Below are positions 1-12,177 of a stretch of DNA of 64,000 nt, piece by piece. Source of the DNA: Climacium dendroides (taxonomy: Eukaryota > Streptophyta > Bryopsida > Hypnales > Climaciaceae); the NCBI GenBank assembly GCA_950106755.1, contig OX467088.1, positions 13,996,001 through 14,060,000 on the forward strand, read 5' to 3'. The number at the start of each line of letters is the position of its first letter. Position 1 is the stretch's first letter. The notes under the pieces are model-generated. The model had not been told where the DNA came from, ran no database searches, and saw only the letters and a program-made list of their open reading frames with translations. The translations under genes were made by a program, and so were the position numbers.

Positions 1-655
1 TGCTCATGTACGCTCACATCAACATCAGGAACAGTTAAACAAATCTCCTCCACGACGGAGTTCTCAACGCTCAAATAAAGGTCAAAGAACAACCCCTAGA
101 TTCCATGATACAAATTTGTATTGCTTTGGCCTATTAGCCCAATTAGCTGAACCTCTTATTGTATCTGAAGCTCTTTCCAATCTGAATGCTCGAGCTTGGA
201 AATTTGCTATGGATAACGAGTATCTTTCATTACGCAATAATAAAACTTGGGAATTGGTGGACCCTCCATCACATCGATCCATCATCAGCACTAAATGGAT
301 TTCCGGCGCAAGTATAAATCTAATGGTTCCATCGCCCGCTTCAAAGCTTGTTTTGTAGCTCGTTTTTTTTTTCAAAACCAGGTCTTGATTTCTATGAAAC
401 TTTCTCACCTGTTATGAAAATGACGTCTTTGAGACTACTTTTAGCTTTGGCAACACTTTATGATTATCACATTCACCAAATGGATGTGATAACTGCTTTT
501 CTACATGGAGTTTTATGTGAGGAAATTTTTATTTCCCAACCTGAAGGTTATATTAAACCTGACACTGAACGTAAGGTTTGCCTATTGCTCAAATCCTTAT
601 ATGGACTTAAGTAGGCGCTCCATGCCTGGTATGAAACTTTTCTAAGCTCTAGTAA
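1..655 (+). pseudogene. Ty1/Copia reverse transcriptase fragment
   Basis: Degenerate Copia polymerase. The N-terminal part of the RT domain is read in pieces: NNKTWELVDPP (about 235-267), then in another frame GSIARFKACFVA (about 325-360), then HQMDVITAFLHG with the first catalytic Asp (about 474-510), PEGYI and KSLYGLK (to 611). The frame changes near 300-330 and again beside the T-run at 363-371. A TAG at 612-614 replaces the Gln that normally follows SLYGLK in this family (CAG to TAG). The YVDD catalytic box and RNase H are not seen downstream, so the copy is truncated as well as broken; the upstream part lies outside the window. Family assignment is firm from these motifs; the element cannot be active. 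Confidence 0.85.
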
Positions 656-1680
656 CAAGTGAAACAAGAGTATATGTATTAGCATAAATATATGGATAGC
701 GACAATCGAAACACTGATGAGAGCAAGTTTTGTACCAATGTTCACACGATATATATTTACTGCAAGGAGTATGTCATGAAGCATTCGAAGGAATTAGGTA
801 TCAAGGTGTCAAAAGAAACAATAGATGATATGTTTAAGCACCCGTTGAACCAATAGAATACTAGATAAGATTAGGACATCATCAATCCAGTCAATAGGAT
901 TAATAATAGACTGAAAGCAAGTAAACCTTAAAAATAAAAATGTAAGAGTGTAATAAAACCTAAAACTAGAAATTTTAAATTTTAATTCTACTTGAAAAGT
1001 AGAATTAAAGTCACACAACAATAAACTACTTAATCTTCCCTATTTAAGAATCCCTATACTAGTGGTTGTGGTTTTTGTTGGATTGAATAACATCTAAACT
1101 ATAGCACATATCCAAAATGACACGCATGCAAAGATGATAATAGTTATTTTTATTGCTAATTTTATTCAAAATACTACATAAAATTTTAATCGGCTAAGTG
1201 ATACAAAGGATTTTTGGAAAAAAAATACAAAAGGATTAGTAGATAGATTTCCTACATAGAGTCAAAATATGCATCTACATCATACAAATTTTCAAGTAAT
1301 TTAGAGGAAATCCACGTATTCATTGTCCAAACTTATTAGTTATTTGTGTCATGCAATGAACAAATCATTTTTTCAAGGCTATAAGTTTTTATACAAACTA
1401 CTTATTTTTACTAAAATTAAAGAGATTTGTACATATCATATCAAAGACTAATAGTTGTAATAACCTATATGACATGAAAAATGAATTAATTTATACATTT
1501 GACAAGAGTTTTATACAAATACCAAGCGCAAATATGTACAAAGTACATTTAACAATAATAATTTTAGAATTTTTTTGTCATATTCAAAAGTTATGGAGGA
1601 CCAATAATCTTTAAAAAATGTAAATGGTTATCCTTCTATTTTTTAATTAACTAAATTATTGAAAATTCCTTTTTTGTTAA
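656..1680. other. AT-rich stretch, nothing recognised
   Basis: AT-rich DNA with stops in all frames. Short open stretches have no family resemblance, and no terminal repeats were found. Confidence 0.5.
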
Positions 1681-1941
1681 CTAGTGCAATATGCCTACGC
1701 CTAATTTAAAATTTGAATGCACCTCCAATCCTAAACAATTGAATTGCAAGGTTCCATGAACTAAATTTTCATATGTGATAAAAAGTCTTGGACCACTAAA
1801 TGTGATAAACTTATACCTCATTTGGTATACAACAAAATCACCTCCTTTAATATCACCATGATTAAACCATGTTATTATAGATGCTTTCTTATCATTTGCA
1901 TCAACATGTGGTTGAATCTTTGAATTTTTAGAAATGTGCAT
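1681..1941 (-). pseudogene. possible 2-oxoglutarate/Fe(II) oxygenase-like fragment
   Basis: An open stretch of 86 codons reads, in order, HVDANDKKASIITWF, then GDIKGGDFV, then a hydrophobic strand ending LVHGT. The H-x-D about 45 residues before a second His, with a Gly-Gly-Asp-Phe strand between, is the layout of the double-stranded beta-helix of 2OG-Fe(II) dioxygenases (HxD...H iron ligands). Upstream in the same direction (about 1950-2100) there are stops and no continuous N-terminal part, so this is a remnant. Whether it came from a host gene or a transposon is not visible. The call rests on motif layout only and could be chance. Confidence 0.3.
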
Positions 1942-2560
1942 TGAATGTACATTTGTTGAATGGTCTTTCTCTTAAAATAGCAATATATTTTAGTTAGACA
2001 ACTGGTTTAAGAAAAATTTATTGATAGAATCATCAAATTTAAATATATGCTTCCAAATATTATTTGCAATTAACTCATTGTGGGCTCTCCACACATATTC
2101 TTTGGAAATGTGATTTTTTTGTCAAATGATATTGAAATACATCAACATGTACATTAGGGTCACCATGAGAACTATATCCATGACTAATTGATAAGTAATG
2201 TCCTATTTTTCATCTTTTTAAAAAAAATTCCTCTATAAGGACAATATTGTAATAATACCAATGTACTTCTATAATTTTTTTTAATAACCATGGTATGTAG
2301 TATAAAGAAATATATTTGTTATTTAAATTATTATGATGAAAATTTCTATTCTTTAAGATTAATTCTCCATCTAGAACTAGGAAGGATTCATTTGTGGTAC
2401 TTATTATATTTTCATATGACTAATGTTGTTCCCAAGGATCTATGAAATTATAATGAATCCATTTTCATTTTCATCCTTCTCATATTGTTTTTGTTTCTTG
2501 ATTATCCTATCAACTACCTTCATCTATGTTTAAAAAAATTTAAAGTCTATTATTGACACT
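1942..2560. other. AT-rich stretch, no gene seen
   Basis: Possible upstream remains of the oxygenase-like fragment on the minus strand, but every frame is interrupted and nothing is identifiable. Confidence 0.4.
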
Positions 2561-2850
2561 TTTTTTTAATAGCTCACTTGTCACCATCTATTATTGACTT
2601 TAGTTTTTAGATTATGGACTATTATAGACTTCACCTTTATATTGTTGATTGAATTTTTGTTTTAAATTATTGACTTTAGATTCAAATGATCAACCTTACA
2701 TTATCGACACTTTAGATTATCATCAATTATCAACTTTAAATTATTGTCAAATATCATCCCCTTTAGATTATTGTCAATTATTGAATTTTGATAATCGTCA
2801 ATTATTGGCTTTAGATAATCGTCAATTATCAACAACTTAAAATTATTGTT
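2561..2850. repeat. degenerate 24-bp minisatellite (ATTATTG/GTCAATTA type)
   Basis: Repeated motifs TTAGATTATTGTCAATTA, TTTTGATAATCGTCAATTA and TTTAGATAATCGTCAATTA follow one another. Near 2755-2835 the spacing is about 24 bp, and it becomes looser on both sides. The unit is a multiple of three, which keeps a short repeat-coded frame open (LDYCQL/LDNRQL). That frame is not a gene. Confidence 0.55.
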
Positions 2851-4199
2851 AAGTCATATTATTGTCTTTAGTTTTGTTTTATTGATTCTTCATTGAGATT
2901 ATAGTCAATTCAAATTATCATCTTTAGTTTCAAATTATCGATTTTTTATTTGAGAAATGATTGTTATGAACTTTGGCTTTAGTTTTATTACACTAAAAAT
3001 ATATACTCTCGCAGTGGCCTAATTGTTTGTTACTTGAGTTATTATAAACTTGTTTGAGTAGAATAGCCAAATTAACTATTGTAATCAATTGTGAAATCAA
3101 GTGTTAATAGCTAAAGCAACTCTAATGATGGACTATTCTAGACTTAAATCAATTATTATTAACTTACACTAAAATCCTAGTTTATCAAAAAAAAAAAAAT
3201 CAATTAAAAATTTTGTAGTTTGTATTGTTTATATTGTCACAGTTTGTATTGTCACATTTAAGTATCATTATGGAAAAAATTGAACCCATTAAGAGGCTTT
3301 GAGTTTTCTTATTAATTTCAATACTAATTGACGTAACTATAGAGGTGTCTACATCATTATTAGTACTACCATATATGAACATTAAAGATTAGTAATAGCT
3401 ACTTGATGTGTAGATATTTGTGGGAGATGTAATTTATAAAATCATAAAGATGGGTTGAATAATCATGACTAATTTTCGATCCCATCATGTAATTCTTGGA
3501 CAAATTAGTATGTAGAGAAGGCACTTTCCACCCAAATTTTTGCATTACAAAGTGGTCCTTTGGGAGGGTCAATTTCCTCCTAATAAATGGGCAATGCTTT
3601 TTTATTAAAATAATAGTGGAAAGTACTCAGATACTTCTAAACTACTCATCATTTGTTTATTCTTATGTATAAAAAAAAACTTGTAACATTTGGAATCAAA
3701 AATAGAGAAGTTCAAAATTTTCTTAAATTGTCATCTAAACCTTAAAATATTATTTTGTGTAATCATACTACTAAAATCGTAGTGACCTATATAATATCAC
3801 ATCCCTAAATTCTATAATATTACAAAAATATGATGGTTGTTGAAAAGAAGTAATACAAGAGGAAATTGGTAGAGTGACATTAAAGAGGTTGCATTTTGAT
3901 TGCTTCTTTTGACTTCAAACTTCACTGTACTTTCTACAATTTCAAAATTTTGTGAGTTTTAAACTTTCATGACTTGAATGTTCTATTTCTATTACCGAAT
4001 GATTAAGAAAATTTATTAGTTGAAGCAATTTTGGATTCCACAACACTTCATATATTTACAAAGTCTTTGAAATTTGCAAATTTGTCATTTCAATTCTTCA
4101 ATTTTGATCACCATTATTTGTAAGGCAAGAATTTTATCAAATGATGATGTTCAAGTAATCAATTGGCCTCCAAGGTACACAATTTTTTTAAAATCTATT
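2851..4199. other. AT-rich stretch, nothing recognised
   Basis: Scattered further copies of the ATTATTG motif to about 2950, then unstructured AT-rich sequence. No ORF, RNA gene or terminal repeat could be supported. Confidence 0.45.
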
Positions 4200-4745
4200 T
4201 TGAGCAAATTTGACTTTAAGTATGAAGGGCTTTGTTTGAGCAATTTGAACTTCATTTAAACAATTTGAATGTAGTTTGAGTCTCAATTTAATAGTTTGAC
4301 CTACTTAGTGCTTAATTTGAGGAATTTGAGGTTCACTTAAGCAAATTTGATTCAAATTTTAGTAATACAATTTAACCTAATTCAATAGTTCAATCTAATT
4401 TGAGCCTAATTTGAACAATTTGAGCATTATCTGAATAATTTGAATTTCAAATCTAATTTCAACAATTTAATTCTAATTTGAGCTTCAATTGAGCAATTTG
4501 AGTCAAATTTCATTAATGCAATCTAACCTAATTTTAATAGTTTGACCTAATTAGAACTTCATTTGAACAATCGAGCATTTTTTGAACTTCATTTGAGCAA
4601 ATTGAAGCAAACTTGAGTCCAAATTTGAACAATTGAATCTAATTTCAATATTTTGACCTAATTTGGGCAATTTGATCCAATTTGATTTGAATTTGAAGAG
4701 TTTTATATAATTTCACCTAATTTTTGCAATAGGCTCTAAAATTCA
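4200..4745. repeat. degenerate repeat tract rich in AATTTGA
   Basis: The word AATTTGA or CAATTTGA, often followed by AGC, ACT or ACC, recurs about every 10-25 bases through the tract. It reads as an old, diverged short tandem array. No clean period can be given by eye. Confidence 0.5.
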
Positions 4746-5077
4746 AAAAAAAATTGTTGAATATATTTTGATGTGCAATAGGTTTTAGGAGACAAAGCAT
4801 TTGGAACAAAATGGAACATATTTAAGGGGTGCAAATTTTTGGAGTATAAGTTATACAGGTACAATCCCCAACCTATTTTTTTGTCATTGTGTACTACAAA
4901 ATTTCTACCTTTTATAGGTTTTAAGATTTATTGCTAGCAAGTTTTTGTTATCTTACTATTTTAAATGTTTTTATTGTGATTTTGTACTACAAAGTTTCAC
5001 CATTGCAAGATTTAAGCCTTTAGGATTTATGATTGTTTATCTTTGCCTAAACTTCTAATTGTCATCTTTTTTAGACA

Positions 5078-5494
5078 ATGGCTTGGACTTTGTTTACAAC
5101 TAATGACTATGTATATGTCAATATTAATAGCGTCAAATTGATGTGCAGTCAATGTTCAAAATGTTTGACATTTCATTTTAGAAAAGAAAAAAAAACAATT
5201 TGTTGTTACAATGGCAAAGTTATTAGTGAATTTGTTAGCCATCCTATTGTTCATTCAATGTGTAATGAACTTTTTATGGGTAATATACCCCAACTCTTAA
5301 GGATTTTTTTAAATTCAAGAGAATATATAATTAAACGTTTGCATTTACAAATATGTGTAATAAGTTCCAATCTAGCCAAGCCAAGGAATCAAAGAATATA
5401 TACTCTCTATGTAAACAGAGAATTATGCCATCATAATGAAAATTTAGAGCTTGAAATAGATGATGACACAAGATTTACACAAATTTATTTATAG
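5078..5494 (+). pseudogene. old Helitron: N-terminal region of the Rep/helicase protein
   Basis: A 138-codon open frame with a CxxC pair (CSQCSKC), a second Cys pair (ICCYNGKVI), and the pattern of a small zinc-binding region followed by LFMGN, FLNSREYI and IYTLYVNRELCHH. This is the order seen at the start of canonical plant Helitron Rep/helicase proteins (Cys-rich start, N-I-R-x-YN block, YTFRVxGxxYH block). It lies 0.5 kb upstream of the Rep domain on the same strand. The frame closes at 5494 and coding resumes in other frames. Domain naming is by resemblance, at moderate certainty. Confidence 0.55.
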
Positions 5495-6790
5495 ATGATG
5501 ATTTACAGACAAATCATTGCATGGAGATCTTTGATGATCTTCATTGCAACACCATTAACAACATCTAAAAGGTTTTAGAATTTATGCATTGGTTTGTGAT
5601 TTCAAGACTTCATGTCATATTCTTTTGGGTAGACATTACATGGGACTTCATATCTCCAGTGAAACTCCTATTGATGAACATCATTGTCAATACAATAAAT
5701 CTATGACTTCAAAGGTCACTATTGTTTTTATTGACGAACAATACATGAAATCTAACTAAGATTATATTTTTTACTAACAATTTGGAGATTTGCAACGAAT
5801 AAAGAAAATTCATTCAACTTATGATACTTTATCCTATCCTTTGATGTTTTGAGATGGTCAACACAAATAGTCATCCACTTTTAAAGTAGATACTAGAATG
5901 ACTTTAAACTCATTTGTTCAATATATGCTTCAAAAATTATAAGTTTGATGCATTGAGCATTGCATTGTTTTACATGCATCATTCATTGAATCTTCTTGAT
6001 ACATACAAAAATTCTTCTATGACAATATGATTTTGGTTAGAGTTTTAAGCAAATCAAATTTGTTTGTAATAATGACATGTAATTCAACTTGGTTTGAGAT
6101 CATTGATGAGCTTGAACCAAATCAAATTGCTCTTGATCATTCAGATGTTGTGCGTATTTTTGAGTTCAAGTTAAAAGTAGTGATGAACAAAATCATAAAG
6201 AAGAATGTATTAATGGAGACAATTGCTTTTTATTATACTATTGAATTTCAAAAGTTAGTCTCTTTTATGCTCACGTTCTTCTTTGGTTAAAATACAAGGC
6301 CAACAATTGTGATCTTGTAGATAGAGATGTTTGTATTGATCGAGATTTCAAATATGGATATGCAACTACAACTTTATGTTGTAGTTGCTAAACACATGAT
6401 GCATGGTCCATGCATTTTGGATAATGTCAATTGTTTATACACGGAGGATGGAAAAGGCTCTAAGTATTATCCAATTCAAACTCAAGATACCATTGACATA
6501 GATGGTAATGGTTATATTTTGTATCGACGCAAAAATCACGATCAATATGTTGAGAAATGCATATATGGTCAAATTGTCTATTTTGGACAATTGATAAATT
6601 GTGTCATACATCCCTTTTTAAGAAGTTGTTTAATTGTTATATTAACATAGAAGTTTGTAGTTCAATAAAACTATCAAATATCTAGATAAATATATTTTTA
6701 AGGGTCCAGATTGCGGTATTATAGAAATAGATGAGGTTGTACATGAGATTAAGGAATTCTTTAAAGGGCACTATGTAGCCACCTAAGAAG
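5495..6790 (+). pseudogene. old Helitron: Rep (rolling-circle initiator) region
   Basis: Several frames together give the canonical Helitron Rep order. TYDTLSYPLMF is the usual YDPLxYPLLFP block, near 5820-5855. DLFITFTCNP is represented by LFVIMTCNSTW. The DRPDLVxRVFxLK block appears as DHSDVVRIFEFKLK (about 6135-6175), then YTIEFQK. After a frameshift the HUH box reads FYAHVLLW, so the first His is Tyr (CAT to TAT). Next come HMMHGPCI, DGKGSKYYP and DGNGYILYRRK (6390-6535), and finally INIEVCSSIK and DKYIFKGPD (to about 6720). The ancestral protein nicked DNA for rolling-circle transposition; this copy is dead through frameshifts, stops and the lost HUH His. Coding homology stops near 6790. 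Confidence 0.75.
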
Positions 6791-8154
6791 TATAATAGTA
6801 CCATAAATTTTTGATTGTTTTGTCTATTTGACTCTTGTGTAAATAGGGCTACCAACTTGTTCCATTTCCATTACTAAGTCAATTAGATTTATAAATATCA
6901 CACAAGAATTGAAATGGTGGTTTCTTAGGATTTAGAAGAGTCAAGTTGGTAGGATTTGGAATGTGTCAAATTGACTTCATAAGTTTTTAAGAGAAAAGTT
7001 GTCTTCACAATTTTGGGACTATAAGTCCAAAGGTCGATTTTCTTTTCTTTAGTTCATACCAAAGTTATATGACTCACAGTGTATTGTGCGCACTTTTGTG
7101 AAAAGGAATTCTCAACTTTCAAATTTTCAAATTATCTAATTACTATTGTATAAGTGTGATGTTGTCTAATTGACTTTGAGTGGCAATTCTATATCTGTAC
7201 AAAGTGTTTGTCTATTGGGCTGAGGGATTTGGCCTGTAAAGTGCACTGCCTAAGTCAAATTATCTACAAGTAATTGTATCTGTGCATAGTTGTCTTCCCC
7301 AACATGGTGACAATTAAACAAATATGACGTTCAATATGTCCAATAGCCCCTCCGTCCATCTAATAAAGTTTAATAAAGTCAACTTTAAATTTGACTTTCA
7401 AATAACTTTCAAATAAAACACTCTTTCTTTCCAATCTTAACATATTAAAGTTTTATTTTTTGAAATGTCTCAATTGAATTAACACTTGTTATATTCTAAA
7501 TTTTGAGTCATACTTGAAATGAGATTTCTATGAGCAGTTAGCTTTACATGTTTAGATTGACAAATTGTCATACGACATATGACGTCAGATCAACAACACG
7601 ACACTTGGACCCTGAAATGTATCTGACAAGACAACTTTGTGTCTATGCTTTGTGGTTGAATCGATTGCGAGATAATATATGTATGAAATTTGGTCCATTT
7701 GGCTATATAAATGTTGTTAAACCAACCAATTGTGTAAAGTGTTGAGTTGATAAATTATTGAAACAATTAATTGTCAAGTGAGGAACGAGCTTGACTAGAA
7801 GTTCTATACTAGGATTGTCAAATTGATTGAGTTATCTTGTGAGATTAATGAAGACGGGTGGTAAAATGGTTGAATCCTCATTTTGTCTAGTAGACTAAGT
7901 TCTTTGATGAAGGATGGTTTGAATAAATTATGAAGTTGTTTGCATTATTGGATATGTTGTTGGTCAAATTAATTATCTACATGAAGTGATTTTATCGTTG
8001 TTGATGCAATAACCATGGCAAATTGACAGCTAGTGACTTGGTAAGTGAAATATTAACATACTTGCTAGTTGATTAGTAGGTATATGATTGTCAATTTGGT
8101 AGCTAAAAATTATGTAAATTATGTGAGTATTGTTAACTATGTTAATTATGTAAA

Positions 8155-8925
8155 CACTAGTAGAAAAACAATGACCATGTCAACAAAAAATTAACAAAAA
8201 AGTGTTGAGGGCGTTTGTATCTGTGGTCGTGTTGTCTTGGACAATACCTAACAAAAAAACTGATGTACGTTTTGTTATGGTGGTCAAATTAGAAAAATAA
8301 TAATATTAATTCATTTTAAAATTTGCTCAATGAATTGCTGCCACATGGCAAGCCAAGAACCAACCCAATATAAACTGCCATGTAGGTAAAAAACAACACA
8401 TAAACAAGACTAAAAATTAAAGTTTACAATTTAAATAGAAGTTAGACTTTACAATTAATTTAAGAGACAAATTTCTTAAAACTTAATATTTGGTGATAGA
8501 AGAGAGGTGACATTGGCAATAGAAAGGAGGAGAAGACAAGATTTTTATAGAAATGGGGTGGTAGAAGGTAGAACAAACCATATGGGATATGTGAATTAAG
8601 ACTATGAATGATTCACATTATCCCATATGGTTTGTTTTGACCTTTTATCACCCCATTTGTATAAAGAGCTTGTCTTCTCTTCTCTTGTGTCACCAAAGTC
8701 ACTTCTCTTATATCACTAATGTGTGAGAGGCATGTCTTTTTAACAAAAAAGTGTCATCTTTTGGGTTGATTTAGACGTTGTATTATTTGAATCAACAAAA
8801 ATTCAATGACCATTTTCTTAGCTTGTTCAAAATCAAGAAAAAATTGTTAAAACGGTCAATACAATATTTCAGTCAACAGAAAATTGTTAAATTTTTATTG
8901 ACTTGAACACCATTTTCTAATAGTG
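8155..8925. mobile_element. non-autonomous CACTA-type DNA transposon, 771 bp
   Basis: Starts CACTAGTAGAAAAACAATG and ends CCATTTTCTAATAGTG, giving imperfect terminal inverted repeats that begin CACTA. It is flanked on both sides by AAA (8152-8154 and 8926-8928), the 3-bp target duplication expected of CACTA/EnSpm elements. Subterminal words GTTGTCTTGGAC and GTTGATTTAGACGTTG recur in the elements at 12889 and 29419. It has no coding capacity. An internal long inverted repeat is listed separately. Confidence 0.7.
8490..8725. repeat. long imperfect inverted repeat inside the CACTA element
   Basis: The arms pair around about 8605. AAACCATATGGGATATGTGAAT on the left matches the reverse complement of ATTCACATTATCCCATATGGTTT on the right. 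Pairing continues outward through AATGGGGTG/CACCCCATT and GAAGACAAG/CTTGTCTTC to about 100 bp per arm. A transcript across it would fold into a long hairpin. Confidence 0.65.
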
Positions 8926-9390
8926 AAATTATGTGAATATGGTCAAATGTGATGGGATTATTTAACTTTGATTGGTCAAATTGACAATATTTGTGATATG
9001 AGTCAAATATAATGTTTGATTGAGTTGAATTGATAATACAATGTGTGTAGCTATTAAATTGCAAATATCATGTGTAAACGTTGAAGTCAAATTGATGAAA
9101 TATGGTAGTTAATTGAGTGAGCATCAAGTTGGCAGTTTTGAGTTGAGTAAATTGACATGGTCTAATTGCAGTAGAGATACTATGTGAAGTGAGTTGGGAA
9201 ATGTAATTGTGGATAAAATTAAGTCTTCACATACATAAAGGATCTTGTGTTAAATTTTACATTTGAAATTTGTCAACTATGTCGAATCACACATAAAGCA
9301 TATCCAATAGTTGAAATTTGTTTTTGTTATTGCAAAACCCGTTCCATGGCAAAGTTTATAATAAAAGTCAAGTCGAGAGTATAATAAAAG

Positions 9391-9520
9391 GTAGGTGGCT
9401 AGTTGTATGTATCACACCTAGTGGACAATAGGACGGTTATAGATTCAATTCCAATTACATCGTGGTTCTCAGCCAGTAACAAGGCTACTTGACCCAACTA
9501 CGTTCAAATAAAAAAAACAA
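9391..9520 (+). mobile_element. possible tRNA-derived SINE
   Basis: A-box-like GGTGGCTAGTTG at about 9394 and B-box-like AGATTCAATTCC at 9441-9452, followed about 60 bp later by an A-rich tail (AAATAAAAAAAAC, 9506-9519). The spacing fits a pol III promoter, but the boxes are imperfect and no target duplication was found. Confidence 0.3.
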
Positions 9521-10044
9521 GATAAATTGACTTCAAAAAAGTTGGAGCAAATTGGCTAACAAAAAGATTATACAAGCACCAAGAAAGAACTAATCCTTTT
9601 TATATTAATAGAGAAATATGGAATTTTTTTGTATAATAAATTATAATGCCATGATTGATTAAATAAGAAAAGAAAAAAATATTCAATCAATATACTTATA
9701 TATAGGTATATATATTAAGTGGCTAGAGCATACATATGCAAAGACAAATTGATTCTCCCTTGACAAATTGACTTGAGAATTGACATGAGCCACATACTGG
9801 ACATGACTGGGATGTCATACATTTGTGTCTATAATATAGCATTGGAAATTGGATTGCAACAAATTGACATTAGAAGCATTTCTTTGGATTTAATTTTGTA
9901 AAACAAATCCTAAAACGACATAGATAAGTATCTTTTTTACAAAACAAAATGACTTTAGTTACATAACGTTAAACTTATTGATTTTTTCCTAAGGAAATAA
10001 CCCCTAAAACCCATTGTCTTGGGATTTTGTCGAATAGGTAAAAT

Positions 10045-10700
10045 TTACATTACAAGGCTCTTTGGTTTTAAAATCAATGACAAGAATCATGATATTTGTC
10101 ATTTACTTGTTTGTCTTTCTAATCAATAGTATGTTATTTTTCAAGAGGGAATATTTCTACAATCAGTGATTGATCAAAATAATGAGACTAAATTCATAAA
10201 AAATTTGAACTCAATCACTACATTTGTACCTTAATTGCTTCTAGCAATGATGGCAATCATATGCTTCTTTGATACATGTATTTTTTACTCTAATACAAGT
10301 GAAATGTAAAGAACAATATGTAGTAAAGAAGACAATGCAAGGTTAAATTTTTTGGTAGGGTGAATATGGTTCTTATAGGTATCAAATTATTTTATTTGTA
10401 TTTGTTGTTGATTCATGTTGGCACACCAACTTCATTTGATGACCTATTGTATTTTCAAGATTCTGTATATGTAATATATGAAGTTAATTGTATCATAAAA
10501 AAGATTTTGCAAAATGATGTTGAATGGAACAACTGTCTCTAAAAGACAACTGCCATTGCATTGCTTAGACAAATTCGTTGATTGTTTGCAACATTTCTTA
10601 TATCTAAACAACCATTAGATCCATTTGGCTTGCAATTTTGGGCAGCTCACTATAATATTGACATTATAATCAACCATTTAACAAGACCACAAGGGACTTT
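10045..10700 (+). pseudogene. old Helitron: block between Rep and helicase
   Basis: The reading frame resumes with TRLFGFKIND, then HLLVCLSNQ-YVIFQEG, then FYLYLLLIHVGTPTSFDDL (about 10385-10450), VYVIYEVNCI and NDVEWNNCL. This is the conserved block of canonical Helitron proteins that precedes the Pif1 helicase (family pattern FYLRLLLxHVxGxTSFxDL ... EW). Frameshifts and stops interrupt it. It is on the plus strand, in line with Rep, so it belongs to the same element despite the 3.25-kb insertion. Beyond 10700 the homology fades, and 10700-11220 is AT-rich sequence that may include more of the repeat noted at 11225. Confidence 0.7.
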
Positions 10701-11224
10701 GTGTGATTTAAGAATCTAATACTTATAAATGGATTTTTTATTTTTTTCTTTGAAATGTTCACACAACATGTGCCCGAGGAGTAGCTTCAAGGTCCAACAA
10801 TTTTCATAACTTTTGACTACAAAGTCTAAAAGTTATTGTATAATATGTCATTTTTTGCATTTGGAGGGTAGCCCAGACAACAACAAAAACTTCTTTAAAA
10901 ATCACTTTTTTAAGAAAAAAATTTGAAATTGGTTCTGTAGATTTATATATATTTGAAAAGCTTTAAATCATTCCATTATGATTAATGAAATGAAAGTTAT
11001 GAGGAGTTTTAGCTTGAGGTAGTTTGTGGGCAGTTTTAGATTTTCTACTCTCAAATAAACTTTGAAGTCCTTTATTTTACTGAATTTTAAATATTTTTGA
11101 AAGAAAAACAAATTTGATTGGCATTTTTCAATTCCATAAATTAATTGTTAACAATTTAGTGTTTTGAATCATTTTCTACTTCTTTCTACTTACTATTTTT
11201 TTCCTATTTGTTGTACACCTCCAA

Positions 11225-11450
11225 ATAATCTAAGATTTTTCAAGCATGTAGACAATTTGCCTTGAAGAATGAATCCAATGAGTAACCACCATTTTGGACA
11301 TTTTTTCATAAAAATGTGACCTTGTGAAGTGCAGTTGCCTATTTTTTTTGCAGGGACAAAAGAAAGATTTTTGTCACTTCAAACGCTAATATCTTGCAAT
11401 CTACGTGGCGGAAATTTCTAAAATTTTTACCACTTTTTTACAAACCACTA
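11225..11450 (-). repeat. dispersed repeat R, 3' part, inverted copy
   Basis: The reverse complement matches 23745-23960 in order: GAAATTTC, then CTGCACTTCA-AAGGT-ACAT, then TATGAAAAAATGTCCAAAATGGTGG, TTCATTCTTCAAGGCAAA and ACATGCTTGAAAAA. Its 5' part appears to lie at 12178 in the opposite orientation, on the other side of the inverted helicase segment. Confidence 0.6.
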
Positions 11451-11464
11451 TACTACAAATCAAT

Positions 11465-12177
11465 AAGTTCATCTAGCTAAAAAATTTCCATGGGCAATCA
11501 TTCCAAGTGGTATCTCTACTTTTGAATCAATTTTGGCTTCACGAGCATCTAACAAAAATTGTTGAAGATCCAATTGACTTTGCAAATGTATATTAGTGGT
11601 TAAATGAAAATATTGTATTTGTAGAAACAAATATGAAAGCCGCAAGCAAGCCTCAATAGTTTGCTTGCGGCTTCCACCTACAATGATGGGCAAAGTTTGA
11701 CAAAAATCACCACTTGTCCATATAAAACTGCAAAACCGCCATTTGGAGTACCAATACCACATATATCTTGCAATGATTGATCTACTGCTTTGATCATCAA
11801 TCTACGTACAAAACAAACTTCATCAAGTGCAATCAATTGCGCTATATATAAACGTTCACTTAACGATGATTGGACACTAATGCAGTAAGTCAATTTATCA
11901 GGCAATTGTAATGGAATGGCAAGAGAAGAATCATATACCATTCACCCTTCATGCAAAAGATAAGCAACAATTCCACTTACTGCTATTATCATATAGTTGA
12001 CACTATGACCATAAAGATAATCTAATACAATATTGTACATAAAAGTCTTATCAGTACCTCCAAAACAATCTAAGAAAAATAACTTATGTAGAGGATGGGG
12101 TTCAAAAATGGTAGTAGTTACTACTTTGAAAACAATGCATTGCTTTTTGTTTAGCCTATCCACATCCTTTTTTGTAA
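11465..12177 (-). pseudogene. old Helitron: Pif1-type helicase core, inverted relative to the rest
   Basis: Read on the minus strand this gives the helicase core in order. DRLNKKQCIVFKVV comes first, then Walker A FLDCFGGTDKTFMYN (normally GGTGKT, so a Gly is Asp here), then VSGIVAYLLHEG. Walker B reads LIALDEVCFV. Motif SGDFCQTLPII (normally GGDFRQ-LPV) follows, and then LHLTTNIHL and VEIPLGM near 11490. Both neighbours (10045-10700 and 12340-12890) are parts of the same protein on the plus strand, so this block has been flipped in place. Frameshifts at about 11940 and 11700 and a lost Walker A glycine show it is dead. Confidence 0.75.

Larger units (their letters stand above)
6791..10044. 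other. about 3.25 kb insertion between Helitron Rep and helicase parts
   Basis: Rep coding stops at about 6790 and the next block of the same protein starts at about 10045, so the DNA between was probably inserted. It is AT-rich and full of short words such as AAATTGAC and GTCAAATTGA. It holds the CACTA-type element at 8155-8925 and the SINE-like unit at 9391-9520. No terminal repeats of the whole insert could be matched by eye and no protein is recognisable. Confidence 0.45.
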
